A stretch of 41,433 nt of DNA from a virus: positions 1 to 41,433 of IMG/VR virus record IMGVR_UViG_3300032160_000018. The stretch is one strand, 5' to 3'. Position numbers and translations under genes: made by a program. A model generated the notes under the pieces. It was not told where the DNA came from. It saw nothing but the letters and a program-made list of their open reading frames with translations, and made no database searches. How positions within the stretch are numbered: position 1 is the first letter of the stretch; the number at the start of each line of letters is the position of its first letter. This document shows positions 29,255 through 38,700 of the stretch, piece after piece.

Positions 29255-29578
29255 ATGGCGACAGCCAAGTTCAAGCACACCGGCGATTCCCCCATCATCT
29301 ACAGCGACCTGAAGCGGCCCGACGGCCGCACGGTCGAAGCGGAGCCGGGTGAGGAGTTCGAGGTCGGCGCGGTGCTGCACCCGCTCGCCGTGCTCCACGA
29401 GCTGCTCCAGGCCCTCAACACCGAGGCCAAGAAGCTGGTCACCGACGCCAAGAAGGCGGCCAAAGAGGTCGTCGAAGAGGTCGAACACGTCGCCGAGGTG
29501 GTGGAAGCCGATCTCGGCCATGTCGAGGCGTCTGCGCACGACGCCACCGTGACGGTCGACGAGCCCCCGGCCGAGTAG
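29255..29578 (+). CDS. Small protein with beta N-terminus and long coiled coil
   Basis: 107 aa. The start FKHTGDSPIIYSDLKRPDGR, TVEAEPGEEFEV is typical of short phage head-tail region proteins that carry a TGxSPxxY...GxTVxxxPGExxxV motif. Residues about 45-92 are a charged helix (ALNTEAKKLVTDAKKAAKEV). The acidic helix could pair with the Lys/Arg-rich peptide encoded just upstream; this is speculation. Confidence 0.55.
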   Translation: MATAKFKHTGDSPIIYSDLKRPDGRTVEAEPGEEFEVGAVLHPLAVLHELLQALNTEAKKLVTDAKKAAKEVVEEVEHVAEVVEADLGHVEASAHDATVTVDEPPAE

Positions 29579-29611
29579 CACCCCGAGTCCGATCCTCCGA
29601 AAGGAACTGTT

Positions 29612-30796
29612 GTGGCTAACGCCTACATGCGGAAGAACGGCTTCACGTTGCTCGGGATCGAAGGGACCCGCGGCACGTTGGCCTCCACCCTGCACACCGT
29701 CCCCAACACCGCGGGCAAGTTCACCGCCGGTCCGAAGTACGCCGAGGACAAGTCGCTCATCGGCCAGTCCGGCGACATCCGTGACGTGGTGCTCGGCGTC
29801 CGGGCCGACACCTACGAGGGGAAGTGCTACCTCTTCACCGACGCCATGGCGGTCCTGTTCCGTGGGCTGCTCGGCTCGACCGACGCCACCACCGCCGCGA
29901 TCTCCTCGACGACGTTCGCGACCGGCGGCGGCGCCCTGGGAGCGACCACCTTTGCGTCGACCGCCTCGATCCCGGCGGGCTCGGTGGTCATCCTCGGAAC
30001 CGCCGGGACGACGGGCAGCGAAACCAAGCTCGTGACCGGGGTCACCGGCGGCGGCCCGTACACGGTGACGGTCGGGAGCCCGCTCGCCTACGCCCACCTG
30101 GCGGCCGACCCGATCACCGGGCTCACCGCCCACCAGTTCTCCCTGCTCAACAGCTACTCGGTCGGCTCCCAGCCCCCGAGCCTCTCGGTGCAGGACTTCG
30201 ACGGTGCGAATGCCTATCAGGGCCTCGGCTACCAGCTCGACAGCCTCGACATCGAGTACGGCGTCGACAAGGAGATGATGGCCACCTTCAAGCTGATGGG
30301 CAACCCGTTCACCTCGATCGCCACGCCCAGCTTCACCATCCCCTCCGAGCACCTGATCCCCGGATGGTCCCAGTGCGACACCATCGCCGGGACTGCGCTC
30401 AACACGGTCGAGGACGGGACCCTCAACCTGAAGCGCAACACCAAGCCGATCTTCGCCGGTGGGAGCCAGGGGCCCCAGTCGGTGTTCGCCGACGTGCTGG
30501 CCGCCGCGGGCAAGGAGAAGTTCACCGTCTACTCCGGCGACTCCACGCTGACCAACGGCCTCGCCCGCACCCCGCTCGTGGTGGTGCGCGAGTTCACCGA
30601 CCCGGTCACCGGTCACCTGATCCGCATCCAGATGTCCCAGGTGCAGTACACGAACCCGGCCCGTCTGGCCCCCGGCAACGAGTGGACCGAGGTCGAGGCC
30701 GGCTTCACGGCCGAGATGAACGCCACCGACGCGATCTCGACCGGCATCTCCCAGATGCTGGTCACGGTCGGCAACGCGCAGAGCACCGCGTACTAG
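29612..30796 (+). CDS. Major tail (tube) protein
   Basis: 394 aa from GTG 29612; AAAGGAAC upstream. A beta-rich protein with AYMRKNGFTLLGIEGTRGTL at the N-terminus, an inserted Gly/Thr-rich domain (about 90-170, FATGGGALGATTFASTASIP), and YQLDSLDIEYGVDKEMMATF, KLMGNPF in the second half, a pattern of tail tube proteins in which a strand pair is followed by xxGxPF. The C-terminus (NEWTEVEAGFTAEMNATDAI) resembles other actinophage major tail proteins. It immediately precedes the frameshifted chaperone, the usual order. Confidence 0.75.
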   Translation: MANAYMRKNGFTLLGIEGTRGTLASTLHTVPNTAGKFTAGPKYAEDKSLIGQSGDIRDVVLGVRADTYEGKCYLFTDAMAVLFRGLLGSTDATTAAISSTTFATGGGALGATTFASTASIPAGSVVILGTAGTTGSETKLVTGVTGGGPYTVTVGSPLAYAHLAADPITGLTAHQFSLLNSYSVGSQPPSLSVQDFDGANAYQGLGYQLDSLDIEYGVDKEMMATFKLMGNPFTSIATPSFTIPSEHLIPGWSQCDTIAGTALNTVEDGTLNLKRNTKPIFAGGSQGPQSVFADVLAAAGKEKFTVYSGDSTLTNGLARTPLVVVREFTDPVTGHLIRIQMSQVQYTNPARLAPGNEWTEVEAGFTAEMNATDAISTGISQMLVTVGNAQSTAY

Positions 30797-30812
30797 GAGA
30801 GGGTGATCCTGG

Positions 30813-31352
30813 TTGACCGAGCGGTTGGAGTTCAACAACGGACAGTGGGCCGAGATCCGCACCCGTGACGACGTCACGATGGAGGAGAAGATGCGGGTGC
30901 AGCGGGCCCGCGAACGCCACGCCGCCTGGCAGGGCGGTCTCCAAGCCAAGGGCTACGACGTCTCCGACAGCGCCAGCTACCAGATCATGCTCGACGCGAC
31001 CGCAGAGGACGAGCTGAACCCGTGGCAGCAGTTCTGCAACTGCGTGGTGTTCACCTACACCGACAAGTGGTCGTTCGGAATGGAGTTCCACACCGAGGAG
31101 CTGGCCCACAAGATCCCCGAAGGTCCCTATGAGGACATCTTCGCGGTGGGGTTCCGGTACTTCAGGGGCGTGGTGATCACACCGGACGGAGCGAACGACC
31201 CAAAAGTGACTACCGACAGTTCAGCCGGCTCCGATCCGCCCTCCGAGGAGAGCTCGCCGAAGGACGACCTGTCGACCCCGCCCTCCTCGCCCTCTTCAGA
31301 GAGTTCCGAGTCCGAAGAGCCCTTGGAGGACTCAGCCACGACGACTACCTGA
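30813..31352 (+). CDS. Tail assembly chaperone, short form
   Basis: 179 aa from TTG 30813, with AGGAGAGGG about 14 bases upstream; no better start is seen. The conserved part is residues about 1-125 (LEFNNGQWAEIRTRDDVTME, WQQFCNCVVFTYTDKWSFGM, EDIFAVGFRYFRG). After ANDPK the in-frame tail is low-complexity Ser/Glu/Pro/Thr, as expected for the unshifted product. The position between tail tube and tape measure and the slippery heptamer at 31199 mark it as the chaperone that binds the tape measure protein during tail assembly. Confidence 0.8.
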   Translation: MTERLEFNNGQWAEIRTRDDVTMEEKMRVQRARERHAAWQGGLQAKGYDVSDSASYQIMLDATAEDELNPWQQFCNCVVFTYTDKWSFGMEFHTEELAHKIPEGPYEDIFAVGFRYFRGVVITPDGANDPKVTTDSSAGSDPPSEESSPKDDLSTPPSSPSSESSESEEPLEDSATTTT

Positions 31353-31420
31353 GAGAGCCGTCGGGCAACGTCGACTGGTTCTTCCACTTCGACGACCTGA
31401 TGAGGGAGCTCCATGGCTAA
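30813..31420 (+). CDS. Tail assembly chaperone, -1 frameshift long form
   Basis: A -1 shift at CCCAAAA (31199-31205, read C CCA AAA in the zero frame) joins the first 131 codons to a second frame of 71 codons ending at TAA 31418-31420, giving about 202 aa. The second frame reads SDYRQFSRLRSALRGELAEG, PALLALFREF, LSHDDYLREPSGNVDWFFHF, DDLMRELHG, a far more protein-like end than the zero frame. It overlaps the next start by eight bases. Ratio-controlled production of both forms is known for lambda G/GT and many actinophages. Confidence 0.75.
31199..31205 (+). promoter_or_regulatory. Slippery heptamer for -1 ribosomal frameshift
   Basis: CCCAAAA fits X XXY YYZ in the exact zero-frame phase (codons GAC CCA AAA). 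Pro and Lys tRNAs can re-pair after the slip. A downstream GC-rich stretch could form a stimulatory hairpin, not worked out here. Confidence 0.8.
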
Positions 31421-31820
31421 CGCCCTCAGCGTCTCGGTCCACATCGACTCCGACGGGTTCGGGACCGCCGTCGACGAGCTGGTGGTCAAGGCCGCCGAAG
31501 CCGCGCAAGCCTTCGTCAGCCTGGGCGGCCTCGTCCTTGTCGCGGCGATGCAGCCGCACACCCCGGTCGAAACCGGCACGCTGCGACGCTCCGAGCGGGT
31601 CGATCAGGTGTCGATGATGGGCCCGGGAGTCTGGCAGAGCCAGTCCGGCCCGACCGTCGTCTACGGACGACGCCTTGACCAGGGCTTTCATGGGGCCGAC
31701 TCGCTCGGGCGCCACTACAACCAGGCCGGCACGTTCTACGTCGAGGCCGGGGTCACCGACGCGCAAGGGGCCCTCGAGGCGCTGCACGAGAAGGTCATGG
31801 CTGAGGCGGTGAGTGGCTGA
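31413..31820 (+). CDS. HK97 gp10-like tail completion protein
   Basis: 135 aa; AGGGAG at 31403-31408. The middle carries AMQPHTPVETGTLRRSERVD, then PTVVYGRRLDQGFHGADSLG and FYVEAG, matching the gp10-like family signature (PVxTGxLRxS...YAxxxExGF). In most phages this gene lies between connector and tail tube; here it sits between chaperone and tape measure. It could be tail-tip associated instead. The stop overlaps the tape measure start. Confidence 0.65.
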   Translation: MANALSVSVHIDSDGFGTAVDELVVKAAEAAQAFVSLGGLVLVAAMQPHTPVETGTLRRSERVDQVSMMGPGVWQSQSGPTVVYGRRLDQGFHGADSLGRHYNQAGTFYVEAGVTDAQGALEALHEKVMAEAVSG

Positions 31821-34396
31821 TGGCACTGCTGCCTCCCACCATGGCGGTGTTGACCGCCAGTAACAGCGACTTCATGGCCAAGATGGCCGAGTCCAAGGCG
31901 GCCATGGAGGATCTCTCCACCTCGGGCACCTCTTCGTTCTCCAAGCTCTCCTCGGTCGGCGGCGCCATGCTGGCCGGCATCGCCGGCGGTGCGGTCGCGG
32001 TCGGCGGCGTGTCGCTCAAGATGGCGGCGGACTTCCAAGAGGCGACCGACCAGCTCGTCACCGGGGCCGGTGAGTCCGAGAAGAACATCGGCATGGTCCG
32101 CGACGGCATCCTGGCCATGGCCGCCACTGTCGGGCAAACCCCGATCGAGCTGGCCAAGGGCATGTACCTGATCGAGTCGGCGGGCTACCACGGCGCCGCC
32201 GGCCTGACCGTGCTGAAGGCGGCGGCCGAGGGGGCAGCCACCGGCGGGGCGCAGATGGCCACCGTCGCCAACGCGGTCACCACCGCCCTGACCGACTACC
32301 ACCTCCCGGCCTCCCAGGCCGCCGACGTCACCTCGGCCCTCATCCAGACCGTCGCCGACGGCAAGACCCACCTGCAGGATCTCGCCGGCGCCCTCGGCAA
32401 GGTCATGCCGGTCGCTTCTGCGCTCGGGGTCAGCTTCCAAGAGGTCACCGGGGCCATGGCCACGATGACCAACGCTGGGCTCACCGCCCGCTTCGCTGCG
32501 ACCCACCTGCAGAACACGCTGCTGGCCCTCTCGGCTCCGAGCGCGACGGCCGACAAGGCGCTCGCCTCGGTCGGCCTGACCAGCCAGCAGGTGAAGGACA
32601 CCCTCGACGGCCCCGGCGGCCTGTCGGCAGCTCTGTCGCTCATCGAGACCCACGTGGGATCGACCTTCCCCAAGGGCTCGGTGGCGTCGGTCACCGCGCT
32701 AAAGGACATCATGGGCGGGGTCACCGGGTACTCGACCGCGCTCATGCTCAGCGGAGCCAACGCCAAGGCGTTCGAAGACGACCAGAAGAACATCGGGGGC
32801 GCCCTCGACCGCAACAGCCAGTCGGTGCAGGGCTTCAACATCGTCCAGAAGGACCTCTCGTTCCAGCTCAAGCAGGTCGAGGCCGGAGCCGAAGCCGCGG
32901 CCGTCAAGATCGGTGACTGGCTGATCCCCAAGGTCGAGACGCTCGGACATGACGCCGCCGACGTGGTCGTCTGGCTCGGCCACAACAAGGACGTGCTCTA
33001 CGGGATCGGCATCGTCGCGGGCACCACGGCGGCGGCACTCTCGACGATCTTCGTCGTCGACAAGATTTCGGGCTGGGTCAGCAAGATCGAGTCAGCCGGC
33101 CAGTCGGCGATCAACTTCGGGGCCAAGGTCCTCGGACTGGACGCGCCCTTCGCTTCGGCCAGCACCGCTGCCGACGCCAGCGCGACCGCGGTCACCGGTG
33201 CGGCCGAGACGATGCAGACCTCGATGTCGGAGCTCACCGCGGCCCTCGAGGCCAACACCGCCGCGATCCAGGCGTCTCTCGGCGGGGTCGGCACCTCAGC
33301 CGAAGGGGCCGCCACCGAGTTCGGCGCGGCCATGGACACCATGGATGCCGACTACGCGGCGACCCGGGCCGAGCTCGAGACCCCGATCACCGTCCCGCCT
33401 CCGATCACCGCTGGGGCCGGGGCGGCTGGAGCCGCTGAGGGGGCGGGGGCAGCAGGAGGCGTTGGTGCCGGTGCTGGGGTCGCTGAGGCGGGAGCGGGAG
33501 TGGCCGAGGGGACAGCCATCGCCGCCACCGCCGCGAGCGGGTTGACCATCGCCGCTGCGTCAGTAGGACTCGCCATCGGAGTCGCCGCAGCGGCTGTGAT
33601 CGCCGACAAGATCGGCCACCTGACCGGGATCTCGGGCGCGGGGTTCCAACAGCAGTACCTCCATGTCGCCCAGACCCAGGGGGGAGCAGCGGGGCAAGAG
33701 GCGCTGGTCCGGCTCGACCCGGCGAACCTCGCCATCATCGCCAAAGGGACGGGCCCGAACGCAGCGGAGGCGCAGAGCCTCATCATGCTCGCCCAGATCC
33801 ACGCCGACCAGGCCAAGGCGACCGACATCAAGGCGTTGCAGGACAACGTCAAGACCCAGACCCAGACCTACGGCGCGGACTCCAAGCAGGCGGCCTCGGC
33901 CCGGGCCCAGCTCTACCAGGCCGAGCATCTCGTCTCCACCCTCGGTGCCAAGGACTCGACGTTGCAGTCCAAGATGGCCGGCCTCGAGGCCGCCGTCCAG
34001 GGCGACCAGGTGAAGCTCGGCCAGCTGAACGAGAAGGCCGCGGCGCTCGCCAAGGACGGCACCATGGCCGACACCAAGACCGCGCTCGCGAGCAACCTGA
34101 ACGTGCTCCACGCCGACAACGCCGCCAACGCCTCGGGGGCGCACATCGACACCGGAGCGGTGAAGGCGGCGATCGCCCAGGAGTACACCCACATCGACGC
34201 CCTGAAGCAGGTCACCGACGAGATCACCAAGGCCAAGGACACCGAGAAGATGGACCAGGATCTGCTCGGTCAGCTGAAGTCCGAGCAGTCCGACATCCAG
34301 AAGCTGCACAACGACAGCCACGACCTCGTGACCGCCGTGCAGGCTCCGCGGTCGCTGGCGGCCAAGGGCGGGATCAGGATCACCTTCGTTGGCTGA
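31820..34396 (+). CDS. Tape measure protein
   Basis: 858 aa. Residues about 80-290 form a TP901-type phage tail domain (AADFQEATDQLVTGAGESEK, GMYLIESAGYHGAAGLTVLK, DVTSALIQTVADGKTHLQDL, ATHLQNTLLALSAPS). Hydrophobic stretches at about 47-64 and 392-413 (VLYGIGIVAGTTAAALSTIF) and a long Gly/Ala-rich segment at about 530-595 could insert in the host membrane during DNA ejection. The C-terminal 200 residues are coiled coil. The tail length predicted from 858 residues is moderate, roughly 130 nm by the usual 0.15 nm per residue rule. Confidence 0.9.
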   Translation: MALLPPTMAVLTASNSDFMAKMAESKAAMEDLSTSGTSSFSKLSSVGGAMLAGIAGGAVAVGGVSLKMAADFQEATDQLVTGAGESEKNIGMVRDGILAMAATVGQTPIELAKGMYLIESAGYHGAAGLTVLKAAAEGAATGGAQMATVANAVTTALTDYHLPASQAADVTSALIQTVADGKTHLQDLAGALGKVMPVASALGVSFQEVTGAMATMTNAGLTARFAATHLQNTLLALSAPSATADKALASVGLTSQQVKDTLDGPGGLSAALSLIETHVGSTFPKGSVASVTALKDIMGGVTGYSTALMLSGANAKAFEDDQKNIGGALDRNSQSVQGFNIVQKDLSFQLKQVEAGAEAAAVKIGDWLIPKVETLGHDAADVVVWLGHNKDVLYGIGIVAGTTAAALSTIFVVDKISGWVSKIESAGQSAINFGAKVLGLDAPFASASTAADASATAVTGAAETMQTSMSELTAALEANTAAIQASLGGVGTSAEGAATEFGAAMDTMDADYAATRAELETPITVPPPITAGAGAAGAAEGAGAAGGVGAGAGVAEAGAGVAEGTAIAATAASGLTIAAASVGLAIGVAAAAVIADKIGHLTGISGAGFQQQYLHVAQTQGGAAGQEALVRLDPANLAIIAKGTGPNAAEAQSLIMLAQIHADQAKATDIKALQDNVKTQTQTYGADSKQAASARAQLYQAEHLVSTLGAKDSTLQSKMAGLEAAVQGDQVKLGQLNEKAAALAKDGTMADTKTALASNLNVLHADNAANASGAHIDTGAVKAAIAQEYTHIDALKQVTDEITKAKDTEKMDQDLLGQLKSEQSDIQKLHNDSHDLVTAVQAPRSLAAKGGIRITFVG

Positions 34397-34586
34397 CGAC
34401 TCCCTCGACATCGACATCGACGCGACGGCCGACATCGGCCCGCTGGTCGACGTGATCCTCACCCGGATCGAGAACAACCCCCAGCTGCTCAACCGGCTCT
34501 GGCAACTGCTTGAGCCGCTGGTCGACGCCCGCGCCAACCAGGTCGCCGCCAACGTCGCCCGCTCGGGCACCGGCACCCGCTCCTAA
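34389..34586 (+). CDS. Small acidic protein after the tape measure
   Basis: 65 aa from TTG 34389, overlapping the tape measure stop by eight bases. An acidic beginning (MADDSLDIDIDATADIGPLV) is followed by a helix (DVILTRIENNPQLLNRLWQL) and an Ala/Asn-rich end. No family is recognised. Coupling suggests a tail assembly accessory. Confidence 0.5.
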   Translation: MADDSLDIDIDATADIGPLVDVILTRIENNPQLLNRLWQLLEPLVDARANQVAANVARSGTGTRS

Positions 34587-34605
34587 TCCCCCGGAGGTCC
34601 ACCCG

Positions 34606-35388
34606 ATGCGATCCGCTCTGCTCGACGCGCCCGAAGTCAAGTTCTGGCGCTGCCCGTCCTGCGGGGCGACCGAGCGCCAGGTGGCCGGCATCACCATCGC
34701 CCACCGCTGCCCGGCGCATGAGTTCCTCACCGTGCCCTTGGCGTGGGTAAAGAACCCGACCGACGTTCCCGACGTTGTGCACCGGGTGATCGAGCGCGAG
34801 GACTACATCGGCGACTCGGGTGGTCAGCGGGTCATGGCTGTGCGCCTCGAGCGGGCCGACGGCTCCTACGACACCAACGTCTACGCCCCGACCGCCGAGC
34901 ACTCGCTTGCCCAAGCATGGGGTGGCCCCGGGGCCTGGTCGGCCTCAGCGATCTTCGCCTACGCGGTCTACTCGTCGCTGACCAAGGCCATGAACTGGTC
35001 GAGCGACTCGCTGAAGGTCGCCCTCTACAACAACACCGGCACGCCGGACAAGACGGTCACCACCGCGGTCCTGACCGAGTACAACGGCTCGGGCTCCCAG
35101 TGGGTGACCGCCAACGAGGTGTCCCAGTCCGGCCAGTGGGCGGCCGGTGGCGTGGCGCTGGCGGGGGTGACGGTCACCCAGTCGACCAACGTCATCACCT
35201 TCAACGGGTCCAACACATCGTCGGGGTCGGCGGCCACGTTGTCCAACGTCTACGGCTGCCTCGTCTACGACACGACGGTGTCGAGCCAGGGGCTGTGCTT
35301 CAACTACCTCGGCGGTGCCAACGCGGTGTCCGGCGGCACGTTCACCGTGGTGTGGAACAGCTCGGGGATCGCCACCTTCACCACCTGA
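34606..35388 (+). CDS. Zinc-ribbon plus virion-type beta-domain protein (paralogue of 1182-2069)
   Basis: 260 aa; GGAGG at 34592-34596 fixes the start, although the frame is open further upstream. N-terminal part MRSALLDAPEVKFWRCPSCG, HRCPAHEF with a four-Cys/His ribbon, then VHRVIEREDYIGD. The C-terminal domain (about 120-260) has SDSLKVALYNNTG, GQWAAGGVALAGVTV, VYGCLVYDTT and GTFTVVWNSSGIATF. Both halves align in order with the 1182 product, indicating duplication of the whole gene within this phage. The two genes lie at opposite ends of the tail-tip/lysis block in circular order. The likely role is structural. Confidence 0.65.
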   Translation: MRSALLDAPEVKFWRCPSCGATERQVAGITIAHRCPAHEFLTVPLAWVKNPTDVPDVVHRVIEREDYIGDSGGQRVMAVRLERADGSYDTNVYAPTAEHSLAQAWGGPGAWSASAIFAYAVYSSLTKAMNWSSDSLKVALYNNTGTPDKTVTTAVLTEYNGSGSQWVTANEVSQSGQWAAGGVALAGVTVTQSTNVITFNGSNTSSGSAATLSNVYGCLVYDTTVSSQGLCFNYLGGANAVSGGTFTVVWNSSGIATFTT

Positions 35389-35750
35389 TGCCGGTCCAGC
35401 CTGCAGAGGCCGGGGCATCCGCGCACGACGCCACGGTCGTCGTCACCGAGAACGGGGTCGAACGGTCCGGCCTGGTCGATGCCCAGCCGACCGCCCCTCC
35501 CAAGCAGGAACTGTGGCTGCCGCCCAACATGGCGCCCTCCGGCCTGCGCGCCAAGCGCCAGCCGAACGGCTGGTGCTGGAGTGGCGACCACTGGCCGACG
35601 CCGTTCTCACGATTGGCCGACGGCGACTGGGAGCGTGTTTGTCTCTGGGCCGGGTGCGGTTGGCGCCAGCGCACGAGCGTCAACCCGGGCGAACCGGATC
35701 ACCCCGACCGTCGCTTCCTCGACGAGGAGAGACCGCCCGGAGAGGGGTGA
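35388..35750 (+). CDS. Tail-module hypothetical protein
   Basis: 120 aa, ATG overlapping the previous stop. A Pro/Ala-rich start (QPAEAGASAHDATVVVTENG) is followed by LWLPPNMAPSGLRAKRQPNG, WCWSGDHWPTPFSRLADGDW, ERVCLWAGCGWRQRT, with several Trp and Cys residues. It may be a small Trp-rich carbohydrate- or metal-binding domain. I do not recognise the family. It is placed before the large tail protein. Confidence 0.5.
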   Translation: MPVQPAEAGASAHDATVVVTENGVERSGLVDAQPTAPPKQELWLPPNMAPSGLRAKRQPNGWCWSGDHWPTPFSRLADGDWERVCLWAGCGWRQRTSVNPGEPDHPDRRFLDEERPPGEG

Positions 35751-35753
35751 GCG

Positions 35754-38700
35754 GTGTCCATCACCCACATCGCCCAGAACACCACGATCACCTCGGGCTC
35801 CAACTACTCGCCGACCACCGTCGCCAACATCCTCACCGCGTCGTTCCGTACCGCCAGCTCCAACCCGAGCGGGGGAGGGGCGACGACCTGGACGCTCGGT
35901 GCGGGCGGCGGGGGTGGGAACCAGGAGCAGTGGTGGGGGGCGGTCACCGCGACCGGCGCCCACGCCTTCAACTTCGCCGGGACCCTCCAGAGCCTCGACG
36001 AGTTCTCCAACGGCTCGACGGCCACGCTCTGGTCGGTCGACAAGAACGGGATCACCCACACGGGCGCGAGCGGCTCGACCTTCGCCGGCCCGACACTCAC
36101 GCCGACCGGCTCAGGGGAGCTGGCCGTCTACAACTTCGAGGCCCTCTCGGTGTCATCGGGCGGCACCAGCGGGTTCACCTACGAGGCCGGCGCCACCAGC
36201 ATCGACGAGATCGCCTACGACCTGAACGTCGGAGCCGCGGTCACCCCGAGCGTCAACGTCGGGACCAGCGGGTTCGGGGCCGCCTGTGCAGGCGTGCTCT
36301 ACAGCGCCCTCGTCGGCACCGATGCCTCCGCTGGCCTCGCTGCTGCCACCGTGGCTGCCTACGGACCGAGCGAGACGGTTGCGCCGACCGCCAGGGTGGC
36401 CGGTGTCACGGCCACCGCCCTCTCAGCCGCCCCCGACGTCCAGCCGGTCGCCAGCGTGGCCGCGGTCATCGCGGCCGCCTACAACGCCTCAGTGGTCACC
36501 GGCGACTTCGCCCCGGCCGGCACGGCTCCGGTGTCGGTCGCCGCACTGCTCGCCAGCGCCAAGGTCGGGAGCGGTGCGGGTCTCGCCAACGTGGCGGCCA
36601 CCGCCTACAACGCCAGCATCTGGCCCTACTCGCAGCTGCCGGTGTTCTCGGTCCAGGTTGCGCAGAACAACAACCCCTTCGACCCACCGTCCGCCATGGT
36701 GTGGAGCGAGCAGCGCGACTGGGTGCGCAAGATCCGGGTCCAGATCGGCAAGACCGGGAGCCTGGATCGGGTCAACGCCTCGACGGCGTCGATCACCTTC
36801 AACAACCGCTACGACCCGGTGACCGGGATCGGTGGCCGCTTCACGCCGAGCAACACCAACAGCCCGCTCTACAACGCCAACCCGTTCTACGGCCTGGTCC
36901 CCGAGAAGCCGATACGGGTGGTGGCCAGCTTCGGTGGCATCTCCTACCCGATCTTCTACGGGTTCGTCGACAGTTGGGGTCCCTCCATCCTCGGTCAGTG
37001 GAACCAGGACGCCGTGCTCGCAGCGAGCGACATCCTGTCGTTGCTCAACACCCGCTACCTCGCCAACACGACGCTGTACCCGAACACCGTTCTCGCCTCG
37101 GTGCCGAACTGCTACGCCCGCTGCGGGGACTTCCAGACGCCCATCGCCGGCGCGTCGCAGGTCACCCTTCAGGACTCCTCGGGCTACGGCTCAGTGCTGC
37201 TGGTGCCGGGCCTGGCGGCGGCCAGCGGGTCGAACTGGACCGGTGGACAAGGGGGGCCGTTCCTCTACGACCCCAACACCGCCCTCGCTCTCGGGGACAG
37301 CTCGGCGCTCTCGACGGCCATCTCGGCCGTGCAGAGCGCGCTGGCCCAGGCCAACTCGAACCAGAGTGCAGTCAGCTCGGCCTCCGGCGCGGAGTCGGCG
37401 GCCTTGTCCACGGCGTCCAGCGCGCTGTCGGCCCTCTCCTCAGCCGTCTCGACGGCCAGTGCTGACAACTCGTCGGCATCGAGCGTGTTCATCACCGCGG
37501 CGCTCCCCTACTCAGCCGGGTACAACGCGGTGCTCTCGGCGATCTCGCTCACCACCTCGTTCATCAGTGGTGGGACCCAGGCCGAGGCGTCTGCTGCGAT
37601 CGCGGCATGGAACGCGGGCCAGTCCGGGTGGACGAACTCGGCGGGCCAGGCCCTGACCGTGACGACGGGCAGCTCGACGGCACCGAACAACCTGGCCGCC
37701 AGCTACGCGAACTCGGTCGCCGCTGACTGCGCGAACGTGGCGAGCCTCGTCGCCTCGGCCATGGCGGCCCTCGCTGCCTACACCCAGGCCCAGGCCGCCT
37801 ACGGCACGGCTGCGGGCGCCAGTGCGATCGCCGGCGAGGCGTACACCGCGGCCCTCGCCGCGATCCCCGAGAGCGGGGCGTACATCGCTCTCTCGACGAG
37901 CGCCGGGGGCATGTTCTCGGGCGACCTGTGGTTCGCCACCACGACGTTGCCCACCTCGGGCTACTGGACCCAGACCGTCGCGTCGGTCTCGGGCAACAGC
38001 TCGGCGGTCGGCGCCTTCCAGATCAACACCACCGGCCAGCTGTGCTTCAACTGGGGCACCCCCGGCGGTTCTCTCGCGACCGAGATCGCATCGAGCGCGG
38101 TGGTCACCGACGGGAACTTCCACCACCTGTCGTGGTCGATGTCGGGCCACGGCGGGACGATCATCGTCGAGCTCGACGGCGTGACACTCGGCTCGTTCTC
38201 CAACGCCAACCTCTCCAGGGGGATCTCGGGGTCGATCTACGTCGGGGGCCTCTGGAAGAACCCGGCGGTGGTCTGCGACTTCATCGGCACGGTGAGTGAC
38301 ATCGCCACCTACTCGACCCAGATCGCCATCTCGGTGATGGACAACCACGACACCGTCGGCACGTACTTCCAGAACGTCGAGACCACCGACCAGCGACTGT
38401 TGAAGGTCCTGGACGTGGCTCTCGGACCCGCGGTGGTCGCCAACCTAACCCTCGACTTCGACGCCGGTACGCAACTGTGCGCGCCCGAGACCAACCCGAC
38501 GATCCAGACCCAAGGGCTCTCCTACGCCCAGAGTGTGAGCGACACCGAGGCCGGTCTGCTGCACGTCGGGGGCGACGGGGCGATCCACTTCTGGAACCGT
38601 CGTCACCCGACCACCGGGTCCCGGTCGACCACCAGCCAGGGGATCGTCGGCGACAACCTGTCGACGGCCACCTACCACTACCTGGCCGACCTCCAGATCG

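Noticed and set aside
35315-37465. Plus-strand open frame of about 700 codons in another frame of the tail gene
   Set aside because: Arg/Pro/Gln-rich shadow; the tail protein frame contains recognisable repeats and domains.
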